Origin: Opitutaceae bacterium
GTDB lineage: Bacteria; Verrucomicrobiota; Verrucomicrobiia; Opitutales; Opitutaceae
Assembly: GCA_041395105.1 (NCBI GenBank)
Contig: JAWLBB010000004.1
Location: forward strand, 248,001 to 312,000
Direction: 5' to 3'
Length of the DNA stretch: 64,000 nt
This document shows, piece after piece, positions 9,181 to 20,441 of this stretch (position 1 is its first letter; each line of letters starts with the position of its first letter). The notes under the pieces are model-generated. The model saw only the letters and a list, made by a program, of their open reading frames with translations, made no database searches and was not told where the DNA came from. The translations under genes were made by a program, and so were the position numbers.

Positions 9181-9561
9181 ATGTCGGGCATGAGCAAATC
9201 GGCATCCTTGCTTGCCCTGTACTTTGCATGTGTCGCCGCGCATGCCACCACGGTCTTTGGGGTCGCGCCTGACCCTCGCGACGATGTGCCCACCACGCAG
9301 GACCGTCCGTTCGCGACGTTCACCTTGGCGAAGTCCGCCCTTCGAGAGCACGCGAGACAGGGCCTGAAGGACGACGTAGTGGTTTGGCTTCGCGGCGGCC
9401 ATCGTCTGTCGGAAACGCTGGAGCTGACGCCCAGGGATCTGAGAGACGGTCGCTACATGTTGACCGTTTCCGTTTCAATGGGAGCGAGTGCAATCATCGG
9501 CTTTTCACATGGTGTCTATCCTGATGAATGGTGCGATAATTCCGAATTCGCCAGCAACTAG
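9181..9561 (+). pseudogene. decayed right-handed beta-helix gene
   Basis: The first 85-90 residues resemble the exported N-terminus of parallel beta-helix proteins. There is a signal peptide (residues 1-21), then VAPDPRDDVPTTQDRPFATF and VVWLRGGHRLSETLELTPRD, the usual 'SPDG.D..PGT...PFATL..A...' opening. After that the resemblance stops abruptly. The frame continues with unrelated sequence ending in WCDNSEFASN and hits TAG at 9559. The same frame stays open beyond the stop and runs on into the next gene's 5' region. Full-length relatives have several hundred residues, so this is a truncated remnant, possibly a chimera left by a deletion. It may once have been the missing lyase or hydrolase of the locus (inference). 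Confidence 0.6.
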
Positions 9562-9751
9562 GTGGTGGGCGGGATGAATCACGCAACTTTCATGAACCTG
9601 AACTGCCCGAACCAGCTTCTCCGTGCCGGCAATGGCGATACTAGCCAGACGCAAATAACCGACGCGAAGCCGCGTGTCGGTTATTGGATGGAATCCACTC
9701 CCGAACACACCCCGGCGACCTCTTACTCTACGGGCCCTGCCGTCTCTTACT
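9562..9751 (+). other. degenerate stretch between pseudogene and mmsA
   Basis: The frame of the pseudogene is open after TAG and encodes VVGGMNHATFMNLNCPNQLL and further sequence that I do not recognise. No start with a clear ribosome binding site precedes mmsA. It reads as the eroded tail of a lost gene rather than as a designed intergenic region. Confidence 0.4.
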
Positions 9752-11218
9752 ATGGAACTCAGAAATCTGATCGATGGAAAACACTCGGAATCCCGCGAAG
9801 ATTCCTGGGGCGATGTCTTCAATCCTTCCCGTGGGGAAGTGATAGCGCGCGTGCCGATGAGCGGCGCGGCCGATGTGGATGCCGCCGTGCAATCCGCCAC
9901 TCGGGCGTTTCTCGGTTGGTCGACGACGCCTGTACCGCGACGTGGTGCTGTTCTTTTCGAATACAAGCACCTTCTCGACCAGCATTTCGAGGACCTCGCC
10001 CGTCTCATCACGCGTGAGAACGGGAAGACGCTCGACGAGGCGCGCGGCGATGTGATGCGCGGACGAGAGGTCGTAGACTTCGCGTGCGGAATCGCGCACT
10101 TGGTAAAGGGCGAAAGTCTTCCGCAGGTGGCCGACCAGATCGATGCCGTGACGATGCGTGAACCGATAGGCGTCTGTGCGGGCATCACTCCGTTCAACTT
10201 TCCGGCCATGGTCCCTTTGTGGATGTTTCCGTTGGCCATCGCGTGTGGCAATACGTTCGTCCTCAAGCCCAGCGAGAAGGTTCCGCAAACCGCGATGCGA
10301 TTGGCGGAACTTTTTCTCGAGGCGGGCTTGCCGAAGGGTGTGCTCAACGTTGTGCACGGAGGGCGGGAAGTGGTGGATGCGCTCTGCACCCATCCGGGGG
10401 TTGCCGCGGTCAGTTTTGTCGGTTCGTCAAACGTTGCGCGGCACGTCTACACGCTTTCGACCTCGCATGGTAAACGATGCCAGGCGGCTGGTGGCGCAAA
10501 GAATGTTCTCCTCGTTATGCCTGATGCCGAGCCAGACTCGACGCTGCGTGCCATCCTCGGATCAGCCTTCGGTTGCGCCGGCCAGCGCTGCATGGCCGGC
10601 TCGGTCTTGATGGGAGTTGGTCGTCAGACCGCCGACGAGTGGCGTGAACGGGTCAGTGGTGCGCTTGCCGCGCTCGCGGTGGACGATACCAGCGCGAACG
10701 ACTCCGCCAGCATGGGGCCGGTCATCGATGCCGCCGCCCAAACGCGCGTCAAGGGTGTCATCGACAGCGCTCCAGATGTGGGGGCGGAGATCGCTTTTCG
10801 CGGTGCGACCGTGCCGGAGAACGGTTTCTTTGTCGGTCCGACCCTGCTTGATCGGGTGCGGCCGCAGATGTCGGTCTTTCAAGAGGAGGTTTTCGGCCCG
10901 GTTCTGTCGCTCGTGCGTCCGGATTCACTCGATGAGGCCATCGCCACGATGAACAGCCTCAGCTTTGGCAATGGCGCTTCGATCTTCACCTCGAGTGGTG
11001 CGGCCGCTCGGCAGTTCTCCCGCGAGATCCAGGTTGGGATGGTAGGGATCAACGTCGGCGTTCCCGCCCCTATGGCATTGTTTTCGTTCAGTGGATGGAA
11101 CGCGTCATTCTACGGAGATCTTCATGTTCAGGGAAAGGAGGGGGTGATGTTTTACACGCGCCAGCGCGTCGTGCTTTCGCGCTGGGACAAGGGATATGTT
11201 CGTATACAGGGCTGGTGA
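9752..11218 (+). CDS. mmsA: CoA-acylating (methyl)malonate-semialdehyde dehydrogenase family
   Basis: A 488-residue aldehyde dehydrogenase. The TPFNFPAMVPLWM segment (146-158), QAAGGAKN (244-251) where ordinary ALDHs carry the general-base Glu, catalytic Cys280 in GCAGQRCMAG, and the C-terminal YGDLHVQGKEGVMFYTRQ are hallmarks of the MMSDH subgroup, which yields acyl-CoA. ATG 9752 gives the conventional N-terminus (MELRNLIDGK). It is followed 7 bp later by an iron alcohol dehydrogenase. Known members act in valine, inositol and malonate-semialdehyde catabolism. Here a sugar-derived semialdehyde is plausible but not proven. Confidence 0.88.
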   Translation: MELRNLIDGKHSESREDSWGDVFNPSRGEVIARVPMSGAADVDAAVQSATRAFLGWSTTPVPRRGAVLFEYKHLLDQHFEDLARLITRENGKTLDEARGDVMRGREVVDFACGIAHLVKGESLPQVADQIDAVTMREPIGVCAGITPFNFPAMVPLWMFPLAIACGNTFVLKPSEKVPQTAMRLAELFLEAGLPKGVLNVVHGGREVVDALCTHPGVAAVSFVGSSNVARHVYTLSTSHGKRCQAAGGAKNVLLVMPDAEPDSTLRAILGSAFGCAGQRCMAGSVLMGVGRQTADEWRERVSGALAALAVDDTSANDSASMGPVIDAAAQTRVKGVIDSAPDVGAEIAFRGATVPENGFFVGPTLLDRVRPQMSVFQEEVFGPVLSLVRPDSLDEAIATMNSLSFGNGASIFTSSGAAARQFSREIQVGMVGINVGVPAPMALFSFSGWNASFYGDLHVQGKEGVMFYTRQRVVLSRWDKGYVRIQGW

Positions 11219-11225
11219 TTCAATC

Positions 11226-12386
11226 ATGGTATCGCAATTCAACATTCCATCCACAATTGTCACTGGCGCGGGTGCCATGCATGAACTGGCTGCACAGCTG
11301 GTGCGTCGAAATCTGAACCGTGTGCTGGTGGTTACTGATTCCTTCATGGTATCCAGTGGCCTGGTCTCGCGTCTCGTCGCCGACCTGACAGAGGTCGGCA
11401 TAGCCGTTGAGGTCTTTGCCGACGTTCAGCCCGATCCCAGTGAGGACAATGTGCTGGCCGGTTTCGATTGCCTTCAGGCATGCGGAGCGCAGGCTTTGGT
11501 TGCACTCGGCGGCGGCAGTCCCATCGATTGTGCTAAGGTGATTGCCATCCTCCCGACGAATCCTCCGCCGCTCGCCCGCTTTATGGGCCGCCACCAGGTG
11601 CGGAATGCTGGTCTGCCGCTTTTTGCCATTCCCACGACCGCCGGCACTGGCAGCGAGGTGACCAAGGTTGCAGTCATCACCGATACGAAGCGTGACGTGA
11701 AGATGATGATGCTAGATTCGCATCTCCTGCCGGCGGTCGCGATTGTGGATTTTGAGCTGACGCTGAGCATGCCGGCCGCGCTTACTGCTGCGGTCGGGGT
11801 GGATACTCTCACGCACGGAATCGAAGCCTATGTTTCCCAACTCGCGACGCCGCTGACCGACCCGGTGGCCCTTTCCTGTATCAGATTGGTCGGTGAGCAT
11901 CTTGAAGCCGCTTGGCGGGAGGCGGACAACCGCACTGCACGTGAGGGCATGATGATGGCCGCGACCCAGGGTGGTATGGCCTTCGCAAACAGCAGTGTTG
12001 CCCTTGTGCACGGTATGAGCCGACCCATTGGAGCTCTATTTCATGTGCCTCACGGCATTTCCAATGCCATGCTGCTCCCGACGGTGACCCGGTTCTCTGT
12101 TGGTGGCGCTCGGGTGCGCTACGCCACAGTGGCACGCACGCTCGGTTGGGCCCGATTGGGCGAGACCGACGAGGTAGCGGCGAACTCTCTCGTGTCCGGC
12201 TTGGAAGCGCTTAACCGGAGACTGCAGATCCCACGTCTGCGCGATTTTCCGAAACTGGATGAAGCGCGTTTTCGCGGAGCTCTGAAGAAGATGGCGGCAG
12301 ATGCTCTAGCATCAGGCAGTCCTCTGAATAACCCGGTGGTTCCGACTGCGGAACAGATCGTTGACCTCTACAACGAGGCTTGGTGA
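11226..12386 (+). CDS. iron-containing alcohol dehydrogenase
   Basis: A 386-residue group III (iron) alcohol dehydrogenase. The NAD-binding GGGSPIDCAKVIA is at about residues 96-108, the substrate segment is PTTAGTGSEVTKVAVI, and the metal ligands appear in VDTLTHGIEAYVS and HGMSRPIGALFHVPHG. ATG 11226 follows the mmsA stop by 7 bp; a frame extension to 11196 would overlap mmsA and is not preferred. Relatives include lactaldehyde reductase FucO and propanediol dehydrogenase. Together with mmsA it forms an aldehyde-handling pair at the end of the operon, perhaps disposing of a C3 aldehyde. That role is inferred. Confidence 0.9.
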   Translation: MVSQFNIPSTIVTGAGAMHELAAQLVRRNLNRVLVVTDSFMVSSGLVSRLVADLTEVGIAVEVFADVQPDPSEDNVLAGFDCLQACGAQALVALGGGSPIDCAKVIAILPTNPPPLARFMGRHQVRNAGLPLFAIPTTAGTGSEVTKVAVITDTKRDVKMMMLDSHLLPAVAIVDFELTLSMPAALTAAVGVDTLTHGIEAYVSQLATPLTDPVALSCIRLVGEHLEAAWREADNRTAREGMMMAATQGGMAFANSSVALVHGMSRPIGALFHVPHGISNAMLLPTVTRFSVGGARVRYATVARTLGWARLGETDEVAANSLVSGLEALNRRLQIPRLRDFPKLDEARFRGALKKMAADALASGSPLNNPVVPTAEQIVDLYNEAW

Positions 12387-12730
12387 CGACAGGGCAGGGA
12401 GGCTGATCCAAACGGACCCGCTGACGCCGGTCTGGGTTGGCCCTGCCGGTTGGGGACAGGTTCTCGAACGCATCCTTCTTTCGAATCCGTTATTGCCTTC
12501 ATCAATCAATTCCTCGCTGGCGCTGGCCGTTCTGTTCACGAGTGCTAGACCCCTGCTGCGGGCCTGCCGCACGGGGAATCCGGGTGCTTCGTCCTCCACG
12601 GTCGCGCAGGCTTGTCACGGCGTAGTCGCACAGAGCCGGAAGCACGACCGTCCGTCGGGGATTGACCCGGACTGCGGTCAACCCGGGTAGGCGGGCTTCA
12701 TCACCACAGAGCGGAGAGTTCGCTTTCTTT
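12387..12730. other. convergent intergenic region, no gene seen
   Basis: A 344-bp gap lies between the 3' ends of the iron dehydrogenase and polA. No convincing ORF or RNA gene was found. It contains an inverted repeat at 12662-12681 (TTGACC, 8-nt loop, GGTCAA), which includes a 14-mer, GACTGCGGTCAACC (12670-12683), also present at 26258-26271. It also marks a visible change to more GC-rich codon use on the polA side. Confidence 0.5.
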
Positions 12731-15508
<2,778 letters not shown>

Positions 15509-15606
15509 TCAGGAAAGAGGAAGAGTGATGAATGGTGAAGAGGGATAACAGGAAGAACGGAAGAACGGAAGGCGGGATGCTCGGTGGGTGGCGGCTCGGT
15601 CAGCAT

Positions 15607-16584
15607 TCAGAGCATGAGCTCGAGTTGATTGTCCCGGCCGAGGGCCCAGGCCTCGATTCCCCGGGCGCGGAGGGTCTGGGCGAAGGCTTCGGCGAAGCCG
15701 TGGACGGTATAGACCCGGGTCGGGTTGACCCTTTCGACGAAGGTGAGGAGATCATCGAAGTCCGCGTGATCGGACAGGGGAAAGACCTCGTCGCACCCGC
15801 TCCGGTAGCGGGTCGCCGGGTCGAGGGCCCAGCCGGTCACGGTGGCGGTCCGCCGCTTCTCCAGGTTCTGAAACCAGGCGCTTTTGGTGGTTTGGGGCGG
15901 GCAGATCAGGATGTTTCCATTCACGCAGGCCTCGTCGAATCGACTGTAGAGAGGGAACTCGAATCCAGCGTGTTCGTAGACCCGGGTCATCTTTTCAACC
16001 TGCGGATGGAGCATGATGGGGGCCTCGACCCGGTGGAGGGCACTGAGGATCTCCTGGGCCTTGCCGAGACTGTACCCGAAAAGAACAGGCGTGACCCGGT
16101 CGTTGAGGGCCTGGTGACAGAAGGTGACCATGGCCGCAGCCACCTCCTCAAAGGGGGGAAAGCGGTATCTGGGCACGCCGTAGGTGGTCTCCATGACGAG
16201 GGTGTCCGCCCGGGGGGTCGCGCAGCGTTCAGCCGCCAGGCCGGGGCGCAGCTTGAAGTCGCCGGTATAGAGAAAGGTGCCGTGTTCGTTTCTTGCCTCG
16301 AGCTGGGCCGACCCGAGGATGTGGCCGGCCGGGTGGAGTGCGAATTCGGTTCCGTCCGGGAGCCGATGAGACTGGCCGAACGGGAGGGCGACGACCTGCT
16401 TTTCGCCCGGCTGCCGCTTGGCCATCAGGGCACGGGTCTGCTCGGAGCAGAGGATGAGCGAGTGGCGCGCCAGATGATCGAAATGGGCGTGTGAGACAAA
16501 GGATCGCGCCTTCGGGTAGCGGCTGTCGAGGTGCCAACCGATCTGCGGGAGGAAGATGCCTCCCTTATGTTCAACTTCCCACAA
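15607..16584 (-). CDS. metallo-beta-lactamase-fold exonuclease-like protein
   Basis: A 325-residue MBL/beta-CASP-type protein. The metal motif HAHFDH is at residues 33-38, with further ligands in HPAGHILGSAQ (about 89-99) and TGDFKLRPG (about 111-119). Close to the end are LSDHADFDDLL and VYTVHGFAE, the beta-CASP C-terminal His motifs. This is the pattern of the bacterial 'ligase-associated' exonucleases, relatives of SNM1/Pso2. A TTG start directly follows the DoxX stop and gives the normal family N-terminus (..GIFLPQIGWHLD). The usual ATP-dependent ligase and Lhr-type helicase partners are absent here. A DNA repair role is inferred from family and from the polA neighbour. Confidence 0.82.
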   Translation of the reverse strand: MWEVEHKGGIFLPQIGWHLDSRYPKARSFVSHAHFDHLARHSLILCSEQTRALMAKRQPGEKQVVALPFGQSHRLPDGTEFALHPAGHILGSAQLEARNEHGTFLYTGDFKLRPGLAAERCATPRADTLVMETTYGVPRYRFPPFEEVAAAMVTFCHQALNDRVTPVLFGYSLGKAQEILSALHRVEAPIMLHPQVEKMTRVYEHAGFEFPLYSRFDEACVNGNILICPPQTTKSAWFQNLEKRRTATVTGWALDPATRYRSGCDEVFPLSDHADFDDLLTFVERVNPTRVYTVHGFAEAFAQTLRARGIEAWALGRDNQLELML

Positions 16585-16980
16585 TCAGCTCAGGCGGCGG
16601 TCGACGCTGTAGCGGCCCGGGCCGATGAAGATGAGGGAGAGGAAGACGGCACCCAGTTCGATCGCATGGGAGGCGCCCTGGAGGCCGTCACCGGAATTGA
16701 AGTGCATTACCGCCGCAACGGCCATGGTGAAGGCCAGGAAGAGAGCGACCACCCTGGTGAAGAGACCGGTGACGAGGGCGATTCCTCCAAAGAATTCGGT
16801 GATGGCCGCACAAAAGCCGAAAAAGACGGGATAGATGTCCACGCCGATCCCAGACATGGCCCCTCCGATTTCAGTCCAGAGCGGCACGCCGCCGATGAAC
16901 TTGGGGAAGCCGTGCCAAGCCATCATGGAGCCGAGGGTGATACGGAGGAGCAGGATGCCGAAGTCTGTGAAACGATCCAT
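16585..16980 (-). CDS. DoxX family membrane protein
   Basis: About 131 residues with four hydrophobic segments and the DoxX signature start RFTDFGILLLRITLGSMMAWHGFPKFIGG (residues 3-31, positions only), then FFGGIALVTGLFTRVVALFLAFTMAVA. ATG 16980 is preferred over an upstream extension that lacks family similarity. The stop abuts the start of the MBL gene, so the two are probably co-translated. DoxX proteins are small inner-membrane proteins of uncertain, sometimes redox-related, function. A second DoxX gene lies at 62097-62480. Confidence 0.85.
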   Translation of the reverse strand: MDRFTDFGILLLRITLGSMMAWHGFPKFIGGVPLWTEIGGAMSGIGVDIYPVFFGFCAAITEFFGGIALVTGLFTRVVALFLAFTMAVAAVMHFNSGDGLQGASHAIELGAVFLSLIFIGPGRYSVDRRLS

Positions 16981-17031
16981 GGGAGGAAATGGGGTTGGCA
17001 GAGATTGTTGCGGAAAGAGCCGGGGCGTCAA

Positions 17032-18177
17032 TCACGCCATACTGGTGAAATACTTCCGCTTGGCCAGACGCCAGGCCGTAACGACAAAGGCGGTCAGAGG
17101 GATGGCGAGCACCATGCCGAGGATGCCCCCGAGTGCGGTGCCCCAGAAAAAGATGGCGATGATGATGGTCACCGGATGCAACCCGGTCTGTTTGCCCATG
17201 ATCTTCGGAGTGAGCAGGTAACCTTCGATGATCTGGACGATGACAAAGACACCGAGGGTGATCCCGACCAGGACCAGGCTGCCGCCGGGTTGGAAGAAGG
17301 CTGTCGGCAGGGCGGCGGAGAGGCCGAGGATGGTGCCGAGATAGGGGATGATATTGAGGATTCCGATGATCATGCCCATCAGGATGCCGAACTTGAGTCC
17401 GGCGAGGGTGAAGCCGAGGGCCAGCAGCACTCCCATGATAAAGCCGATGAGGAGTTGACCGCGGAAAAAGGAAACCACGATGCCGATGAATTCACGCACG
17501 AGGAAAACCACATCTTCCCGGGTGCTCTCTTTGAGGAAGGGCAGATAATCCGCGAGATCCTTGGTGGGATCCTCGTCGGATTGGAGGAAGAAGAAGAGGT
17601 AAACGGGAATGATGGCGAGCCCGGCGGCCGCACCGAAGACGCCGAGAACCTGACCGCCGGCGGCAAGGAGGCGTGGGAGCGAGGCCAGGGCCACTTCCCG
17701 GACCTTCTCAAAGGCTCCATCGACGATGTTGCGGATCGTCTCATTCTCCATCTGGTGCTGGAACGACTCGGCCCATGCCGGGTAATGGAGGACGAAGAAA
17801 TCCGAGGCCGAGCGCCACATCTCCGGCAGGGATTGGATCAGATCGATGATCTGACTGACCATGGCGGGAACAATGGCCAGAAGAACGCCTCCGAGAACGA
17901 TCGTGATCAGGAAATAGAGGATGATCACGCTCATCACCCGGCTGATCCGCAGTTTTCGTTCAAAGAACCCGGCCAGGGGACGCAAAATCATGGCGACAAT
18001 GCCAGCCACCGCCAGCGGCCAGAGCACACCGGAGAAGAGTCCGACCAGCCGTGAGAGGACCATGAAAATGAAGACCAGCAGAGCGGCGATCGCGAGGAAC
18101 GCGGCCATGCCCGCGGCAAAACCGATCAATTTGCGCTGGGCCGGCGAAAAGAAGGAGGGGGGATCCCGGTCGGTCAT
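17032..18177 (-). CDS. AI-2E family transporter (PerM-like)
   Basis: A 381-residue polytopic inner-membrane protein with about eight hydrophobic helices and a soluble loop around residues 90-160. The C-terminal half carries the family segments GILMGMIIGILNIIPYLGTILG and VIQIIEGYLLTPKIMGKQTGLHPV. ATG 18177 gives the normal soluble N-terminus (MTDRDPPSFF). Members of this family include YdgG/TqsA and sodium/proton antiporters, so the substrate cannot be named. It is 51 bp upstream of the DoxX gene on the same strand. Confidence 0.9.
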   Translation of the reverse strand: MTDRDPPSFFSPAQRKLIGFAAGMAAFLAIAALLVFIFMVLSRLVGLFSGVLWPLAVAGIVAMILRPLAGFFERKLRISRVMSVIILYFLITIVLGGVLLAIVPAMVSQIIDLIQSLPEMWRSASDFFVLHYPAWAESFQHQMENETIRNIVDGAFEKVREVALASLPRLLAAGGQVLGVFGAAAGLAIIPVYLFFFLQSDEDPTKDLADYLPFLKESTREDVVFLVREFIGIVVSFFRGQLLIGFIMGVLLALGFTLAGLKFGILMGMIIGILNIIPYLGTILGLSAALPTAFFQPGGSLVLVGITLGVFVIVQIIEGYLLTPKIMGKQTGLHPVTIIIAIFFWGTALGGILGMVLAIPLTAFVVTAWRLAKRKYFTSMA

Positions 18178-18381
18178 CTGGGGCGAGTTTCCCCAATTCT
18201 TCCAGGGAATCGAGCAGAAAAGGGGGATGGTCGATGGCACAAATCCCCCCGGGGAGTAGCCGCCGCGCCGCTTTTTCGGCGCGTTTTCCGCGGGTTGGAA
18301 GACGCGACGTCCGTCTACACGGAGCTATGCCGGGACAGGGAGCGTGGCGGCAACAGGGCAGAACCTGAAGGGCCTGACGAT

Positions 18382-19572
18382 TCAGGTGACCAAGCCAAGT
18401 TCCCGGCCGACCTTGGTGAAAGCACCCACGGCATGGGTGAGATCCTCCCGGGTGTGGGCGGCCGAGACCTGGGTGCGGATTCGGGCGGTACCCTGCGGCA
18501 CGACCGGGAAGAAGAACCCGGTGACGTAGATGCCTTCGTCAAGGAGTCGTCGGGCCATCTCCTGCGCCCGGACGGCATCGCCGATCATGATGGCGACGAT
18601 CGGGTGGGTGCCGGGTTTGATCGTCAGCCCCGACTTTGCCAGCTCCTCGCGGTAGAACACCGTATTGTCGGCCAGCCGGTCCCGCAGTTCAGTCGAGGCT
18701 TCAAGGAGATCGAGAGTCTTGATGGACGCCGCCACGATGGTTGGAGCGACGGTGTTGGAAAAGAGGTAGGGGCGTGAACGTTGCCGGAGCAGGTCGATGA
18801 TCGGTTGTGCTCCGCTGGTATAGCCGCCACTGGCGCCGCCGAGAGCCTTGCCGAGGGTGCCGGTCAGGATATCGACCCGTCCCTGCACACCACAGTATTC
18901 CGGGGTGCCGCGACCCCGTTCACCGAGAAAACCGGCGGCGTGACAGTCGTCGACCATGACCTGGGCGCCGTATTTGTCAGCCAGGTCGCAGATGCCCTTG
19001 AGGTTGGCGATGGTGCCGTCCATTGAGAAGACGCCGTCGGTGGCGATCAGGCGGTGGCGGGCGCCTGAGGTCTCCCTGAGGCGAGCTTCGAGGTCGGCCA
19101 TATCGTTGTTCCGGTAGCGGTGGCGTTGGGCCCGGCAGAGTCGAATGCCGTCGATGATACTGGCGTGATTCAATTCGTCGCTGATGACGGCGTCTTCCGG
19201 GCCAAGGAGGGTCTCAAACAGCCCCCCGTTGGCATCAAAGCAGGAAGGGTAGAGAATCGTGTCCCCGGTTCCCAGAAAGCGGGACAATCTCGCCTCGAGT
19301 TCCTTGTGGAGGGTCTGGGTGCCGCAGATGAACCGGACCGACGCCATGCCGTAGCCCCAGCGATCGAGGGCTTGGCGCGCGGCCGCGACCACTTCAGGGT
19401 GATCAGCCAGGCCCAGGTAGTTGTTGGCGCAGAAATTAAGGACGCGGCGCCCGTCTTTGAGACGGATATGGGCCTGCTGGGGAGAGTCGATCAGACGCTC
19501 GACCTTGAACAGACCGGCCTCGCGGATTCCTGCCAGTTCCTTTTCCAGATGTTCTTTGAATTTCGGGGTCAT
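18382..19572 (-). CDS. kbl: glycine C-acetyltransferase (2-amino-3-ketobutyrate CoA ligase)
   Basis: A 396-residue alpha-oxoamine synthase. [10 protein letters not shown] at 50-59, [15 protein letters not shown] at 131-145, [10 protein letters not shown] at 208-217 and the PLP lysine Lys242 in [15 protein letters not shown] are diagnostic and closest to Kbl rather than to BioF or HemA. It converts 2-amino-3-oxobutyrate and CoA to glycine and acetyl-CoA. The usual partner, threonine dehydrogenase (tdh), is not adjacent, so it must be encoded elsewhere or be replaced. A 204-bp gap separates it from the AI-2E gene. Confidence 0.95.
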   Translation of the reverse strand: MTPKFKEHLEKELAGIREAGLFKVERLIDSPQQAHIRLKDGRRVLNFCANNYLGLADHPEVVAAARQALDRWGYGMASVRFICGTQTLHKELEARLSRFLGTGDTILYPSCFDANGGLFETLLGPEDAVISDELNHASIIDGIRLCRAQRHRYRNNDMADLEARLRETSGARHRLIATDGVFSMDGTIANLKGICDLADKYGAQVMVDDCHAAGFLGERGRGTPEYCGVQGRVDILTGTLGKALGGASGGYTSGAQPIIDLLRQRSRPYLFSNTVAPTIVAASIKTLDLLEASTELRDRLADNTVFYREELAKSGLTIKPGTHPIVAIMIGDAVRAQEMARRLLDEGIYVTGFFFPVVPQGTARIRTQVSAAHTREDLTHAVGAFTKVGRELGLVT

Positions 19573-19724
19573 GGCTCGATTTCGGATCTGATTCCGTCAA
19601 ATGTGATGTTTCGTCAAGGTGACTCATTTGGGTCCCCGGTGCGAGGCCGGAAACAGGAACTATCTCATTACCGACCATTTGCGGGGCTTTACAGCGGGCG
19701 CCCAAGGTCGATTATGGGACAATC

Positions 19725-20234
19725 ATGTCGATCCTTGACCAGCCGGAATACGTTCATGTGTTTCTGCATTCCCTGCCGATCCTCGGATTGGCAGTGGCCG
19801 TTGTTGCTCTTGTCCTCGGGCTCATCTTCAAGGGCCAGGGCAGCGTGACCATCGGGTTGCTGCTGATTGCGCTGACCTCGGGCTCGGCCTATTTCGTCTA
19901 CGAATCGGGAGAGGGCGCCGAACACCGGCTGGAGGACGCCCTGGACAAGGAAAGCAGGGCCTGGCTGAAGGAACACGAATCGCGCGCCGAGGTGCCGATC
20001 TACCTGTATTACGTGACGGCGTTTGTCGCGGTGGTCGCCATGGTCATGCGGCCGATCGTCCCGGGATTCGCTCGTGGCGCCACCTGGGCGACCCTGGCCC
20101 TGGCCTGTCTCTCGATTGCAGGCGGTGCGTGGATCGGATACGCCGGAGGCCGGATCAGGCATCCGGAGTTGCGCGATGGACCGGCTCCCCTGCAGCCCCC
20201 GTCGGAATCGACGGGTCACACCGAGCAGATTTAG
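19725..20234 (+). CDS. small multi-spanning membrane protein, unknown function
   Basis: A 169-residue protein with four hydrophobic helices at about residues 16-36, 38-57, 92-110 and 120-140. A charged, Glu-rich loop between the second and third (about 60-88, GEGAEHRLEDALDKESRAWL) is probably periplasmic or cytosolic. The C-terminal tail is proline-rich. I do not recognise a named family. It is divergent from kbl (152-bp gap) and is followed by a 207-bp gap before the SulP gene. Confidence 0.7.
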   Translation: MSILDQPEYVHVFLHSLPILGLAVAVVALVLGLIFKGQGSVTIGLLLIALTSGSAYFVYESGEGAEHRLEDALDKESRAWLKEHESRAEVPIYLYYVTAFVAVVAMVMRPIVPGFARGATWATLALACLSIAGGAWIGYAGGRIRHPELRDGPAPLQPPSESTGHTEQI

Positions 20235-20296
20235 GCGGACCCGGGCAGGACAGTGTCGCAACGCTGCTGTGCCGGCGTTCACCCGGTTTGGCGCAA

Positions 20297-20316
20297 CACT
20301 TCGACACAGCGAAGTG
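20297..20316 (+). repeat. inverted repeat in the SulP leader
   Basis: CACTTCG and CGAAGTG form a perfect 7-bp stem around a 6-nt loop (ACACAG), 126 bp before the SulP start. The related string CGACACTTCGGG recurs at about 20363-20374. A second GC-rich inverted repeat (CTGCG..CGCAG) spans about 20389-20404. These could be leader structure or a degenerate dispersed repeat. No T-run follows, so a terminator is unlikely. Confidence 0.35.
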
Positions 20317-20441
20317 GCTACACCCGCAAACGGGCCGGATTCGACGGGATGGGATAAAACCTCGACACTTCGGGTTATGTCGCCCGGACTGCGCTCGGCC
20401 GCAGCCTTCGGTCAACCGCCCAATTACGTCCTCCTGTAACT

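Noticed and set aside
16531..18054. 507-codon plus-strand frame opposite DoxX and the AI-2E permease
   Set aside because: Extremely Glu/Asp/Gly/His-rich composition is that of antisense to membrane proteins; both minus-strand genes have clear family features.
18265..18282. GCGCCG-CTTTTT-CGGCGC hairpin as terminator of kbl
   Set aside because: On the minus strand, where it would act, it is not followed by T residues; the short GTTTT is on the plus side, where no gene ends.
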